From: Promethearchaeota archaeon
GTDB taxonomy: Archaea > Asgardarchaeota > Lokiarchaeia > Sigyniarchaeales > SOKP01
Assembly: GCA_030603385.1 (NCBI GenBank)
Contig: JAUVXW010000037.1
Location: 1 to 43,076, forward strand
DNA: 43,076 nucleotides
Reading direction: 5' to 3'
The stretch's first letter is position 1, and the number at the start of each line of letters is the position of its first letter. Made by a program: the position numbers and the translations under genes. Under the pieces are notes generated by a model, which did not search any database, was not told where the DNA came from, and saw only the letters and a program-made list of their open reading frames with translations. Positions 32,534-41,257 of this stretch are shown in pieces.

Positions 32534-33721
32534 CTATTGATTTTGAAGTAATTGAAAACATTCTTGAAAAAAATGCGATCCATTTGATTTATAAAAATTA
32601 TCCTTAGCTTTTTCTAATGAAATCTTTTCAATTCCTAATTTATGTTTACGCCTTGAGTCCATTAAGTCTACGAAGGCTTCTAATCTCGTCCTCATACCCT
32701 CAGTTCCAGAATGTTCATCAAAAGAGAAGAATATTATCGGGAGATCATAGATCCTCTTCAATTTATTCGTTATAATCGTTCGAGCTGTCACTTCGGGCAT
32801 ACAGGTAAAGGGATATACATGAACAGTTCCATCAAAACCACTCTGGGCTCTATCAATATATTCTCCTAACACCCACTGGCATTCTCCTCCGATATCCATT
32901 GGAACGTATGGGTGAGATAAGTGTTCTAGCCATTTTCGATGAAAATTCAAATGGAACTTATGAGAAACCCAATCCCACAAGCTTAAATTTTGATGTATCT
33001 CCACACCCATTTCTCCTAGTTTCCTTCTAATATCGACATTAACAAATGGCTCTAAACTTATATGTATTTCACCAAATAATGCAACTCGTAAAGGAGTTCG
33101 TGTAGTATCAACATCTATTTGATTAAAATCTTCTTTGATTACTTTTTTAAAATTTCGTAGTTCTTTAAGGGTATTGGTTTGATCGAGTTTATTTAATAAA
33201 CTATTCAAAACTTTAGTCGTATCTCCCTGATTCCGTTCATATGCCCGGAACAAGCCTTCAGCAGTTTGAATATCTTGCAAAAGTTTTGCTTTCTTCAAGA
33301 AAAATATAACCGCTTTTACGAACTTTGAATAAGCAAATAAATCCCTCTTTCCACTTAAATCTTGGAGTGTCTTGACCCATTTAAATTCGAGTAAATCCGA
33401 TTGGTCTAAGGGAATTACATTTACATGCTTATATCCCATATCATGTAAAAGGCGTTCTTGTACAGCATGATAAAATCCGAATCTACATGGTCCACAATCA
33501 ATTGCCATAACAAGCGTATCTGCGCCCTTATTAATGGCACTTACGAAGTCACCCAAAGTCGCCTTAAATGGAAAACAAACAAACTCAGGACTATATTTTA
33601 CTCCAATTTTAATGGCTTCACGATTAGTTGGGTCAGGTAATACAACTTCTATGTCAAGTTGTTCGAATAGTGCCTTGAATGCATAAACATTTGGTCCCAT
33701 GTTAGGGAATGAGAGAATCAT
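32534..33721 (-). CDS. DUF2229 / HgdB-like CoA-dehydratase-associated protein
   Basis: 395 residues. SFPNMGPNVYAFKALFEQL at the start, CFPFKATLGDFV (C49), AIDCGPCRFGFYH (C76, C79) and VYPFTCMPEVTARTI are the conserved cysteine segments of DUF2229, which is related to the iron-sulfur beta component of 2-hydroxyglutaryl-CoA dehydratase. In bacteria this domain is often fused to two BcrA-type ATPase domains in a very large CoA activase; here it is a separate gene directly before one ATPase gene. The pair therefore looks like a split form of that protein. GAGGAG about 11 bases before ATG 33721 is a good ribosome binding site. Confidence 0.85.
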   Translation of the reverse strand: MILSFPNMGPNVYAFKALFEQLDIEVVLPDPTNREAIKIGVKYSPEFVCFPFKATLGDFVSAINKGADTLVMAIDCGPCRFGFYHAVQERLLHDMGYKHVNVIPLDQSDLLEFKWVKTLQDLSGKRDLFAYSKFVKAVIFFLKKAKLLQDIQTAEGLFRAYERNQGDTTKVLNSLLNKLDQTNTLKELRNFKKVIKEDFNQIDVDTTRTPLRVALFGEIHISLEPFVNVDIRRKLGEMGVEIHQNLSLWDWVSHKFHLNFHRKWLEHLSHPYVPMDIGGECQWVLGEYIDRAQSGFDGTVHVYPFTCMPEVTARTIITNKLKRIYDLPIIFFSFDEHSGTEGMRTRLEAFVDLMDSRRKHKLGIEKISLEKAKDNFYKSNGSHFFQECFQLLQNQ

Positions 33722-33786
33722 CTATCTTAGAACTCCTCAAGTCTTCTTAATACGTATTGTTTCACTAATGAATGATTATAATCGAC

Positions 33787-33802
33787 GTTTATTTAAATAA
33801 AC
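33787..33802. promoter_or_regulatory. 16-base perfect palindrome upstream of the activase operon
   Basis: GTTTATTTAAATAAAC lies about 65 bases before the DUF2229 start. Four bases later GTTTAAATAAC repeats its core. It could be an operator, or a promoter element with TATA character on both strands. Confidence 0.4.
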
Positions 33803-34042
33803 TATTGTTTAAATAACAAAGCAAATAATAAAAATGTACCTATTATAAACAAATTATCAAAAGTATGAATTCTTTTATTAAAAATCTTAGTTTTGGTTAA
33901 TAAATTTCATTAATTCATGAACTAAAATCAAAGTTTACAGCCTTTTTATCCTTTAAATGGTGTACTTCCTCAGGATAAAATTATTCAAAAGAATTATAAT
34001 AATTTAATACATTTATTCAAAATACTGCTTAGCAAATCGTGA

Positions 34043-34052
34043 TTTTTATAAG
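34043..34052 (+). promoter_or_regulatory. TATA box of the AbrB/PIN pair
   Basis: TTTTTATAAG about 36 bases before ATG 34088, identical to the box before the gene at 4742. No Shine-Dalgarno sequence precedes the ATG, so a short-leader transcript is expected. Confidence 0.45.
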
Positions 34053-34087
34053 CAAAATTTAAATTTTCACAGATCTTCTTTTATAAC

Positions 34088-34354
34088 ATGACAATTATAA
34101 ATATTAGCAATCATGGGCGAATTACAATTCCTTCAGAATTGAGAAAGAAATATGGTTGGAGGGATGGAGATAAAGTAATTATCATTGATGATCCTACGGA
34201 AGGAATTAAGATTTTACCTTATATTCCCGATGAGAAAATACCAGGCATATTGGATAGAAAAGTAGGCATTAAAATAATTGAAGATATTTCTAAAGAGCGG
34301 AAATTAGAAATAGAGCAAGAAAAAACTAAATTATATAAGAATACAACATCATGA
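34088..34354 (+). CDS. AbrB/SpoVT-type antitoxin (VapB-like)
   Basis: 88 residues. NISNHGRITIPSELRKKYGW followed by DGDKVIIIDD is the swapped-hairpin AbrB DNA-binding domain (residues 4-45). The C-terminal half (ISKERKLEIEQEKTK) is a charged helix expected to wrap the toxin. It overlaps the PIN-domain gene by four bases (ATGA), the usual arrangement of a VapBC-like pair, and should both neutralise the toxin and repress the operon. Confidence 0.85.
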   Translation: MTIINISNHGRITIPSELRKKYGWRDGDKVIIIDDPTEGIKILPYIPDEKIPGILDRKVGIKIIEDISKERKLEIEQEKTKLYKNTTS

Positions 34355-34752
34355 AAAACATCATTTTTCTTGATTCGGGCGTGTTAGGTTTATATTTAGT
34401 AAAAGACGAATCTTTAATGAAAGAATTATCTCTTACAATTAAAAGAAATATTTCATATTTATCTTCTGAGTTAAATTTTATTGAACTTTATAATCATATT
34501 TGCAGAGAGAAAGGAAAAATAAGCTCACAAATTATTATGGAGAATCTTCGCAGAGGTACATTTATGAAGTTTATTCCTGTAACAAATAAGACTTCTATCT
34601 TTGCTGGGGAACTTAAATGTAAATATCGATTTTTATCTATAGTAGATTCAGTAGTTTGTGCTGAGGTTTTATTGAGAAAAGCTGATATTTATACGACTGA
34701 GACACATTTTAGCAAAATTAAAAATTTAAAAGTGAAAAAATTTAGATTCTAA
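34351..34752 (+). CDS. PIN-domain toxin (VapC-like ribonuclease)
   Basis: 133 residues with the PIN acidic set: D8 in IIFLDSGVLGLYL, E45 in SELNFIELYNHI, D99 in LSIVDSVVCAE and a last acid at E117 (TTETHFSKI; this position is usually Asp in TxDxxF). Length and order fit VapC toxins, metal-dependent RNases that cut tRNA or rRNA. Translationally coupled to the AbrB-type antitoxin. The E for D change at the last site and a short N-terminal helix are minor oddities; activity is still plausible. Confidence 0.85.
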   Translation: MKNIIFLDSGVLGLYLVKDESLMKELSLTIKRNISYLSSELNFIELYNHICREKGKISSQIIMENLRRGTFMKFIPVTNKTSIFAGELKCKYRFLSIVDSVVCAEVLLRKADIYTTETHFSKIKNLKVKKFRF

Positions 34753-35059
34753 AGAACTGTATTTTTAGAAAGTGTACAGCAGTCAATATAGTTTAAATAT
34801 TTTTTAGTAAGAAATATATGACTGTTTAACTATTTAATAAAAAATTGAGGATAAGAGAAATTGAGAAAGAAGATGACAAATAGAAGACAATCCAATAATA
34901 GAGGACTATTAAGACTTGTAGCGGAAAAAAAGCAATTGAACGCTCTTAATTGATACACTAATTTTCTTTAACAAATGTTTTTATTCAAATTATCTTACTA
35001 GATAGAGGAATAAGATATTAAAACTAAGAACTGATAAATTAATTGAATGATAGAAGGAT
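34753..35059. other. spacer after the toxin-antitoxin pair
   Basis: AT-rich. The only coding-like piece is a frame from ATG 34873 to TGA near 34953, reading MTNRRQSNNRGLLRLVAEKK and a few more residues. It is basic and has no clear ribosome binding site; too short to call. Nothing else is seen. Confidence 0.3.
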
Positions 35060-36019
35060 TTGAGTTCTACGGTTAAAAAAGAGAAAAATAAGCCAATAAA
35101 GGAAAAAAAAGAAAAAAAGAAGAAATCAAAGGTTCATGGAGCAAATATACCTAATGAAAATCACGAAGAGATAAAAAAGAGCAGCATCTTTTCCGCGCTA
35201 GACAAAATTGATAATAAAATTAAAGAAGAAACCAGAGCTATAGAGGAAAAATTAAGAGTAGGATTAATAAAAAGTGAAAAATCTAAAACTATTGAGGATA
35301 TTGAAAAAGAGGAAATTGAGATTAATGAAGTTAAAAAAAAGATAGAAAATCTAAGGATACTTAAAGACGAACACGATAAGAAGGGAGAGTTCGATGAATC
35401 TATTGAAGTTTCTAAAAAAATTATAACCGTTGCTTTTTCAAATAAATTAAAGGCTATAGTGAATGAAGAAAAGAAGTTTTTAGAGTTAACAGAAAAAAAG
35501 GTAATTCAAAAATCTGAGACAATGGAAATTCTTGATAAAAAAGACGATTTGGGATCCATTAGACAAGAAAAAGAAAAAATGGAAACCATAAAAGAGAATG
35601 TAAACGCAAAATTAAAAAAAGCAAGAATTCAAGAAAATAAGAAATTTGAAGAAGAAAAGCGAAAATTCATGGAGGAAAAAGAAACATTTAAGTGGGAAAA
35701 ACAAATGTTAGAAGAATTAAAAAAACATGAGAGAGATAAAGAAAAAGACACGACAAGAGAGGAAATTGATAAAGAAATAGAAAAGAATGAAGGTGATGAA
35801 AAAAAGAGATTCGAAGAAGAGAAGTTAAATTTCGAAAGAGAAAAAGCAAAATTTGAACAGGAAAAACAAAAATATCAAGAAGAAAGAGAGGCATTCAAGC
35901 AAGAAAGATTAAAGTTTAACGAAGATAAAGAAGCTTTTAAATGGGAAAAACAAATGTTTGAAGAAATGAAAAAACATGAAAGAAGCAAAGAAAAAAATAT
36001 TGAGATAAAAGAAGATTGA
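35060..36019 (+). CDS. highly charged coiled-coil protein with duplicated segment
   Basis: 319 residues, nearly all Lys, Glu, Arg and Asp on long helices with heptads; no catalytic motif. The start is a lysine-rich disordered tail (about 1-40). The block FKWEKQM-EE-KKHER-KEK occurs twice, 83 residues apart (about 210-229 and 293-312), preceded each time by EExxxFxxEK repeats, showing internal duplication. Coil proteins like this serve as spacers or cytoskeletal scaffolds; nothing here says which. Start is TTG 35060 with GAAGGA too close for comfort (one base), so the true start may be different. Confidence 0.65.
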   Translation: MSSTVKKEKNKPIKEKKEKKKKSKVHGANIPNENHEEIKKSSIFSALDKIDNKIKEETRAIEEKLRVGLIKSEKSKTIEDIEKEEIEINEVKKKIENLRILKDEHDKKGEFDESIEVSKKIITVAFSNKLKAIVNEEKKFLELTEKKVIQKSETMEILDKKDDLGSIRQEKEKMETIKENVNAKLKKARIQENKKFEEEKRKFMEEKETFKWEKQMLEELKKHERDKEKDTTREEIDKEIEKNEGDEKKRFEEEKLNFEREKAKFEQEKQKYQEEREAFKQERLKFNEDKEAFKWEKQMFEEMKKHERSKEKNIEIKED

Positions 36020-36059
36020 TAACCCATCACATTTCCTTATATTATAATTTTTTAATTTA

Positions 36060-37049
36060 TTAATCTTTCTTAAAATCTATAAATAGCCAATTCTTAGTGA
36101 ATTCATATCCTTCTTTGGTCGTTGGTGCTTGCCCGTGTTCTAAATGAAAACCAAGTCTATCAAGTGTATTCATCATATAAAATGGTGGGGAATCAGGTGG
36201 AGCACCAGGCAGTCTATTTTCGAAGATCTGGGGAACTCTCTCTTTCTTAAATAATTTTACAGTTTCCTTAATATCATCGACACACCAGTTAAGATTATGA
36301 ACATATGCTCCATTCTTTTGTAAAAGTTCATACCATGTTCCTTCTTTTCCTACAGGTTGACAATACTGAAGTACAGCATTACTCAAATTGACATGAATAA
36401 TTCGCATGAAATCACTATCTAAAATACTGGAAAATTCTTTTTCTATTATTTCAGTGCCAAATAGTTTATGCAAGAACTCATACGTCTTCTCATTATCAGA
36501 ATTAGTTAATTCAATATGTAGCATGGTTGATGCATCCCCAATTAACTTATCATAACCTGTTGGATACTGAGTTTTAGGGATATCCCCTTCTTTTATCATT
36601 GATCTTTCTGATAAAGCTAAATGGAAGCCGAATATTTCCATAGTATCCAAAATGTATAATGTTTTTGCATCCTGATTCATTTGCTCTAATGGAATTATCT
36701 TTTCCCATTCTATATCAATTCTCGAGAGAGGAGCAATCCCTCGTTCTTTTTCTATTATTTTAACTGTTTCTTTGATGTTGTCTACAGTAAAAGTTAAATG
36801 ATGGACTCCAGGACCTTTGGTTTGCAAATGATTATACCAAATTCCTTCTCTAGCTAATGGTTCAATGAATTGTAAAACAAGATCACCAACTCCAACATGT
36901 ATGACTTTAGCAGAATCTCCATTTAATAGATTTGCTAAATCCTCTTGTATTTTTAAAGCACCAAATAAATTATGAAGAAGTTGATAAGCTTCTTCAGCAT
37001 TAGGCACAATTACTCCAATATTAACCAAGGGTGAAAGTTTTATTGTCAT
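36060..37049 (-). CDS. two-domain VOC (glyoxalase/methylmalonyl-CoA epimerase-like) protein
   Basis: 329 residues made of two homologous halves. The first half has HVGVGDLVLQFIEP, EGIWYNHLQTKGPGVHHLTF and VDNIKETVKI; the second repeats it as HVNLSNAVLQYCQP, EGTWYELLQKNGAYVHNLNW and VDDIKETVKL. GVHHLTF and the start of each half (NIGVIV..., MLHIEL...) supply possible metal ligands; in the second half one His is replaced (VHNLNW), so perhaps only one site is active. The GPGVHHLTF phrase is that of methylmalonyl-CoA epimerases and dioxygenase-like VOC proteins. Substrate unknown. Compositionally native, unlike the other VOC gene at 28.0 kb. Confidence 0.8.
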   Translation of the reverse strand: MTIKLSPLVNIGVIVPNAEEAYQLLHNLFGALKIQEDLANLLNGDSAKVIHVGVGDLVLQFIEPLAREGIWYNHLQTKGPGVHHLTFTVDNIKETVKIIEKERGIAPLSRIDIEWEKIIPLEQMNQDAKTLYILDTMEIFGFHLALSERSMIKEGDIPKTQYPTGYDKLIGDASTMLHIELTNSDNEKTYEFLHKLFGTEIIEKEFSSILDSDFMRIIHVNLSNAVLQYCQPVGKEGTWYELLQKNGAYVHNLNWCVDDIKETVKLFKKERVPQIFENRLPGAPPDSPPFYMMNTLDRLGFHLEHGQAPTTKEGYEFTKNWLFIDFKKD

Positions 37050-37242
37050 TTAAATCATACTTTTACAATTTTCAGGTTTGTTGTCTTATTAAATTTCTTA
37101 AGCTTACTTTTTATTTATCTTTCACGATTCTCCTTATTTTTCGTCATCAGGTATTGCGAGAATAATGAATATATTATCTTTGGCGATTTTAAGTTCTTTA
37201 TTTGTAATCGTAATGTATTTAGGAAAATTATAACTATAAAAA

Positions 37243-38040
37243 TTAAATTTTGTTGACATGATTTAAGAATGCTTTCACTATCATATGAAATTTAGGATCA
37301 GGGACAACAGTTAAATGGTCTTTTCCTTGAATTTGAAAGTGACACGCATCTGGAACTAATTGAGCTATTAAGGTTTTATCCCCAGGAATAAAATCATCAG
37401 ATCCTACAACAGTCATGACTGGGACCTTAATTCCTCTAAGAGCCTTTTTCATTTGGGCATTTGTTTGAAATTCGCTTGCCTGAGGTTGAAGACCACCTTT
37501 CATAACAGCAGCTAAAGCATTTAAATTAGCTCCAGTTGATTCAGCAAATTGTCGAAATCCTAATGCAACTGGATTTTTAATGTTATCAATATTACTTGCT
37601 TTTAAAGCCTCGATGATCTCAAGTGTTCGTTTCGCCGCCGCTGCCCTTTCTTCATCACTAAGAAACTGAAGAACGAATCCACCAAGAATAGCACTCTTAA
37701 AGAGTTCTTGTTTACGAAGTAATATATTTAATGTTAATCTAGAGCCCATCGAATATCCAAAGAAATCTGCCTTCTCAATAGATAGATAATCAATTAACTT
37801 TATTATATCATCGGTCATGTGTGCCCCATATTGAGTTGGATCTAAAGGTTTATCGCTTTTGCCATGACCACGGCAATCTAAAAGTATTAATCTATATTTA
37901 TCCTTTAGGATATTTACCCAATTTGCTAACTTCCAATTTCCTTCAAGACTTGCTGCAAATCCATGTATCATTACTACAGGAGGGCCTTCTCCTTCGATTT
38001 CATAATAAATTTTAACCCCATCGTTATTGAAATATGGCAT
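37243..38040 (-). CDS. alpha/beta hydrolase
   Basis: 265 residues. Oxyanion-hole segment VVMIHGFAAS (22-31), LLDCRGHGKSDKP (53-65), nucleophile elbow GYSMGS (S97), acid D215 or D216 in VVGSDDFIPG, and histidine H242 in GKDHLTVV: a complete catalytic triad. Likely an esterase or C-C/haloperoxidase-type hydrolase; substrate unknown. The TIGR04076 gene ends 12 bases upstream, and GAGGAATTC precedes the ATG, so the pair is an operon. Confidence 0.88.
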   Translation of the reverse strand: MPYFNNDGVKIYYEIEGEGPPVVMIHGFAASLEGNWKLANWVNILKDKYRLILLDCRGHGKSDKPLDPTQYGAHMTDDIIKLIDYLSIEKADFFGYSMGSRLTLNILLRKQELFKSAILGGFVLQFLSDEERAAAAKRTLEIIEALKASNIDNIKNPVALGFRQFAESTGANLNALAAVMKGGLQPQASEFQTNAQMKKALRGIKVPVMTVVGSDDFIPGDKTLIAQLVPDACHFQIQGKDHLTVVPDPKFHMIVKAFLNHVNKI

Positions 38041-38052
38041 TATAAGAATTCC

Positions 38053-38340
38053 TCATTCCTCTTTTATCCTTCTTAATTCAATTTTTACAGCATTAATTCT
38101 ATCCATGCATTCAAGTTCAACGACATCTTGATCTGCTACCCATTGCTTTGGAAATCCTCCACCAAACTGAAGCATAATAATATAAGGGAAAATATCATGA
38201 TAAAAGAATCCACATAATCCTCCAGCACTATGGCCACTCAGCTCAATTTTATCACCAACTTTATGGCCAGCATTACAATTGCCTTTAACTTCTTTTATAG
38301 TACCAACAATTCGATACCCAATCTTTAAATTTTCAGCCAT
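38053..38340 (-). CDS. TIGR04076 family protein
   Basis: 95 residues. YRIVGTIKEVKGNCNAGHKVGDKI (9-32) with C22 and GHKVGD, GLCGFF (C43), FGGGFPKQWV and the late ELECMD (C78), then a closing strand and basic tail fit this small family found mainly in anaerobic archaea and bacteria. Spaced cysteines suggest a metal or iron-sulfur site, but function is not known. AGAGGT before the ATG; first gene of the operon with the alpha/beta hydrolase. Confidence 0.8.
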   Translation of the reverse strand: MAENLKIGYRIVGTIKEVKGNCNAGHKVGDKIELSGHSAGGLCGFFYHDIFPYIIMLQFGGGFPKQWVADQDVVELECMDRINAVKIELRRIKEE

Positions 38341-38448
38341 AATTATCTACCTCTTTATTGTCTAATTTTATATAATTTCAAGTTTAATTATATCTAGTGT
38401 TATATTATTCAATTTATTTAAATTAATTAGGTTATTATTAGGTTTATT

Positions 38449-39954
38449 GTGATAAAAATGTCAAAACTAAAAGATTTAGGGCAACCAGAGGAGTTTTGGG
38501 ATTACTTTGAGCAAATTTCCAAAATTCCCCGCTGTTCAAGAAATGAAGAAAGAATTAGAAATTTCATCAAGGAGGAAGGCGAGAAATTCGGTTACAAAAC
38601 CCAGGTAGATAAGGTTGGTAATCTTGCCATTAACATTCCAGCAAAATCTACTCAGAAAGAAAAATTAATTTTACAATGTCATATGGATATGGTTTGTGAG
38701 AAGAATGATGATGTTGAACACGATTTCTTAAAAGATCCTTTAAAATTGAAGATTATGGAGATTGATAATGAAAAATGGTTAACTGCTGAGAGTACCACAT
38801 TAGGAGCAGATAATGGTGTTGGGATATGCTTTATTCTATCTATCATGAAAAAAATTAATGATGGATCTTTGAATTTTGATGTATTAGGTTTAGAACTAAT
38901 ATTCACAGTCCTTGAAGAGTATAATTTAGGTGGAGCAGAAGGTATCGACAGAAGTTTAGTAGATGGAAATATGCTTATCAATCTCGATTCTGGAGGTGAC
39001 GGAATGATTACTAATGGGTGTGCTGGGGGTATTGGTTTTATTGCTGATATTAAAACTAAACCTGTATCTGTTGATAAATTTAAGGAAAACCTGATTCCTC
39101 TTAATCTTACTCTGGGTGGTCTAATTGGGGGGCATTCAGGGGGGGATATCAATCGAGGGAGAGGAAACGCTAATAAACTCTTATGCCATATTTTATGGAA
39201 AATTCATAAGAACTATTCGATTCATATTAGTTCTATCAATGGAGGAAATGCCGCTAATGCAATAACTCGAGAAGCAAATACTACACTTTATGTAAAGGAA
39301 GAAAATTTCTCGGAAATAAAATCTCTCACTACTAATCTCTTTACAGAATTAAAAAAGAACTATGATGGAATTGAGGAAGATATGCAATTATCAATTGAAA
39401 GAATAGAAAGTAAAATTAATGCTACTGTTTTTTCTGAAGAAATTCAAAAGAAATTACTAGATCTCTTATATATAATCCCCTGTGGTCCTTTGTCAATACA
39501 TCCAAAGATTAGAGCATTTGCTTTTGCATCTACAAATATAGGTATAATAAGAACGGAAAAAGATTATATTAGAATACGGATGTTACACCGAAGTTTTAGT
39601 GAATATTACAATAAAAAGACTTGTGAAGAAATTATTACTCTATTAAAAATGTCTGGACTTGAAATGACCCGAACAATACCTGGAATCTATCCACCATGGG
39701 AACCAAATTTTAATTCAAATCTTCTGAAATTGGCAAAGGAGAGTTATTCTGAAATGTCTAATAAAGAACCATTGGTTATATTAGTTCAAGGAGGTTTAGA
39801 ATGTACACTCTTGATAAACTTAAATCCTGAAATGGAAGCGATAGCAATAGGTCCTACAATAAGAGATATGCATTCTCCTAACGAGCGCCTAAATGTTAAA
39901 TCCGTTGAAAAAACATGGAATTTCTTAATAAACATACTTAAAAAATTAGATTAA
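38449..39954 (+). CDS. pepD: aminoacyl-histidine dipeptidase (M20C, PepD)
   Basis: 501 residues from GTG 38449, or 498 from ATG 38458; neither has a strong ribosome binding site. Dinuclear zinc residues in M20 order: H78 and D80 (LQCHMDMVC), D121 (LGADNGVG), catalytic E156 and ligand E157 (TVLEEYNLGGAEG), D180 (LINLDSGGDG) and a late His in RDMHSPNERL. GHSGGDINRGRGNA is the lid-dimerisation region. PepD cleaves Xaa-His and other dipeptides in the cytoplasm, consistent with peptide-fermenting life. Two G-runs (G6 and G7 near 39127-39146) stand out in AT-rich DNA. Confidence 0.92.
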   Translation: MIKMSKLKDLGQPEEFWDYFEQISKIPRCSRNEERIRNFIKEEGEKFGYKTQVDKVGNLAINIPAKSTQKEKLILQCHMDMVCEKNDDVEHDFLKDPLKLKIMEIDNEKWLTAESTTLGADNGVGICFILSIMKKINDGSLNFDVLGLELIFTVLEEYNLGGAEGIDRSLVDGNMLINLDSGGDGMITNGCAGGIGFIADIKTKPVSVDKFKENLIPLNLTLGGLIGGHSGGDINRGRGNANKLLCHILWKIHKNYSIHISSINGGNAANAITREANTTLYVKEENFSEIKSLTTNLFTELKKNYDGIEEDMQLSIERIESKINATVFSEEIQKKLLDLLYIIPCGPLSIHPKIRAFAFASTNIGIIRTEKDYIRIRMLHRSFSEYYNKKTCEEIITLLKMSGLEMTRTIPGIYPPWEPNFNSNLLKLAKESYSEMSNKEPLVILVQGGLECTLLINLNPEMEAIAIGPTIRDMHSPNERLNVKSVEKTWNFLINILKKLD

Positions 39955-40002
39955 AATATTAAACTTCTTTTAACTTATTATTACCTTTTTAAGGGATAGA
40001 AA

Positions 40003-40731
40003 ATGGAAGAAACAACTAAACTTGCTATAATCGCAGATATCCATGCAAATAAATATGCCTTAGACAGCTTTCTTAAATATAATGAAGAAAATTTCAAAGC
40101 AGATAAAATATTAAATTTAGGTGATTTTGTTTCTATTGGACCTCATCCAAAAGAAGTAGCACAAACGATCTTCAATGACGAACGATTTGAAAATATAATT
40201 GGGAACAATGAAATGATACTATTAGGAAAACGAAGAAATGAATGGCAGAGACAAAAGATGCCTCATCATGAATGGATCGCTAATCATATTGGAAAAGATC
40301 TTCTTGAAAAAATAGAAAAAACACCTACATCAAAAGAAATGAATGTGAATGGTAAGAAGTTGTTGATGCTCCACTCCCATTTTTATGATACTCCTGGTAG
40401 AACAATTCAAGATAACCTTTTAATATATCAGGGAAAAAATCTGGATGAATTTGTAAAAGATTATCCTGAAGATGTTGATATAGTAGTTGTTGGTCATTCT
40501 CATCTGCAACTCTATATTTCATGGAAAGGCAAAAAAATCATAAATCCTGGTTCAATAAGTATTACTTGGAAACCAAAAACTTCCTTCTGTTTAATGGAAA
40601 TTAGCGAGAATAACGTAAATGTTAACTTTAAAAATATTCCTTATGATTTCTCCAATCTCAAAAAAGATTATGAAGAAAGGAATGTAGTGGGAAAGGAATT
40701 TCTTATAAAGTATTTCTATCCTTTTCTATAA
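40003..40731 (+). CDS. calcineurin-like metallophosphoesterase (YfcE-like)
   Basis: 242 residues. Metal motifs: ADIHANKYAL (D12, H14), LGDFVSIGP (D41), GNNE (67-70, normally GNHD/E, here N for H), MLHSHFYD and VGHSHLQL. NPGSISITW and TSFCLMEI match the end of YfcE/MJ0936-type phosphodiesterases. The His to Asn change in the third motif could weaken acid catalysis, though some relatives have GNCD there. Likely a phosphodiesterase of unknown natural substrate. AAGGGA before the ATG is a clear ribosome binding site; 48 bases from pepD, possibly cotranscribed. Confidence 0.85.
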   Translation: MEETTKLAIIADIHANKYALDSFLKYNEENFKADKILNLGDFVSIGPHPKEVAQTIFNDERFENIIGNNEMILLGKRRNEWQRQKMPHHEWIANHIGKDLLEKIEKTPTSKEMNVNGKKLLMLHSHFYDTPGRTIQDNLLIYQGKNLDEFVKDYPEDVDIVVVGHSHLQLYISWKGKKIINPGSISITWKPKTSFCLMEISENNVNVNFKNIPYDFSNLKKDYEERNVVGKEFLIKYFYPFL

Positions 40732-40899
40732 AACGTTTATAACGACTAATAGAAAAATATTATCCTTTTCAAAGTTATTATTGAAAAACTTTAAAATCAT
40801 ACCAATGGGTTTTATAATATCCTTTTAATGCTATTTTCTTAAGTTTAATAAAATTAAAAATTAAAAAATAAAAAATAACTAAAAAGGATGTAATATAAA

Positions 40900-41232
40900 A
40901 TGAGTTTTGATGAATTTGATGAGGATTTAACTGGAGAAGAACCAGTAAAATCTAAAACTCCTGCTACTAAGACACCTTCCGCAGGAAAAAAATTAACTCT
41001 TTATTTCATGTCAACGATTGGTCCTGGTGAAAAGAAGGAAAAATTAACTGTGAATGATGGCAACCGCGTCGGTGATATTAAAAGCACATTAGGAAATCTT
41101 TATGGACTTGATCCTAATGACTTTCATTTATCTTCTGGCGGAGTTACGATGGATGAAAACAGTCAAATAAGAGATTATGACGTAAACAATGGTGATGATA
41201 TTCTTTTAATCCCAGCAAGTACTGCAGGTTAA
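40900..41232 (+). CDS. ubiquitin-fold (beta-grasp) protein
   Basis: 110 residues. An acidic, Pro/Thr/Lys-rich tail (1-28) precedes a beta-grasp domain (about 30-105): KLTLYFMST, then KLTVNDGNRVGDIKSTLGNL (strand 2 and main helix), FHLSSGGVTMDENSQIRDYD, and DDILLIP as last strand. The order beta-beta-alpha-beta-beta with a D/N-x-D-Y-x-V-x-x-G-D turn is ubiquitin-like. It ends ASTAG, so it has no GG tail: either a single terminal Gly suffices or the protein is not conjugated. No E1, E2, RING or JAMM gene is adjacent. AAGGATGT lies about ten bases before the ATG; strong T-tract after. Confidence 0.8.
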   Translation: MSFDEFDEDLTGEEPVKSKTPATKTPSAGKKLTLYFMSTIGPGEKKEKLTVNDGNRVGDIKSTLGNLYGLDPNDFHLSSGGVTMDENSQIRDYDVNNGDDILLIPASTAG

Positions 41233-41245
41233 ATATTTAATTAAC

Positions 41246-41257
41246 TTTTTTTTTTTT
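41246..41257 (+). terminator. oligo-T terminator of the ubiquitin-fold gene
   Basis: Twelve T in a row, about 13 bases after the stop, with no hairpin. Confidence 0.5.

Larger units (their letters stand above)
33722..34087. other. divergent promoter region between activase operon and toxin-antitoxin pair
   Basis: No gene. It contains a 16-base palindrome at 33787-33802 with a partial copy just after it, and a TATA box at 34043-34052. The middle (about 33815-34030) is featureless AT-rich DNA. Confidence 0.5.
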
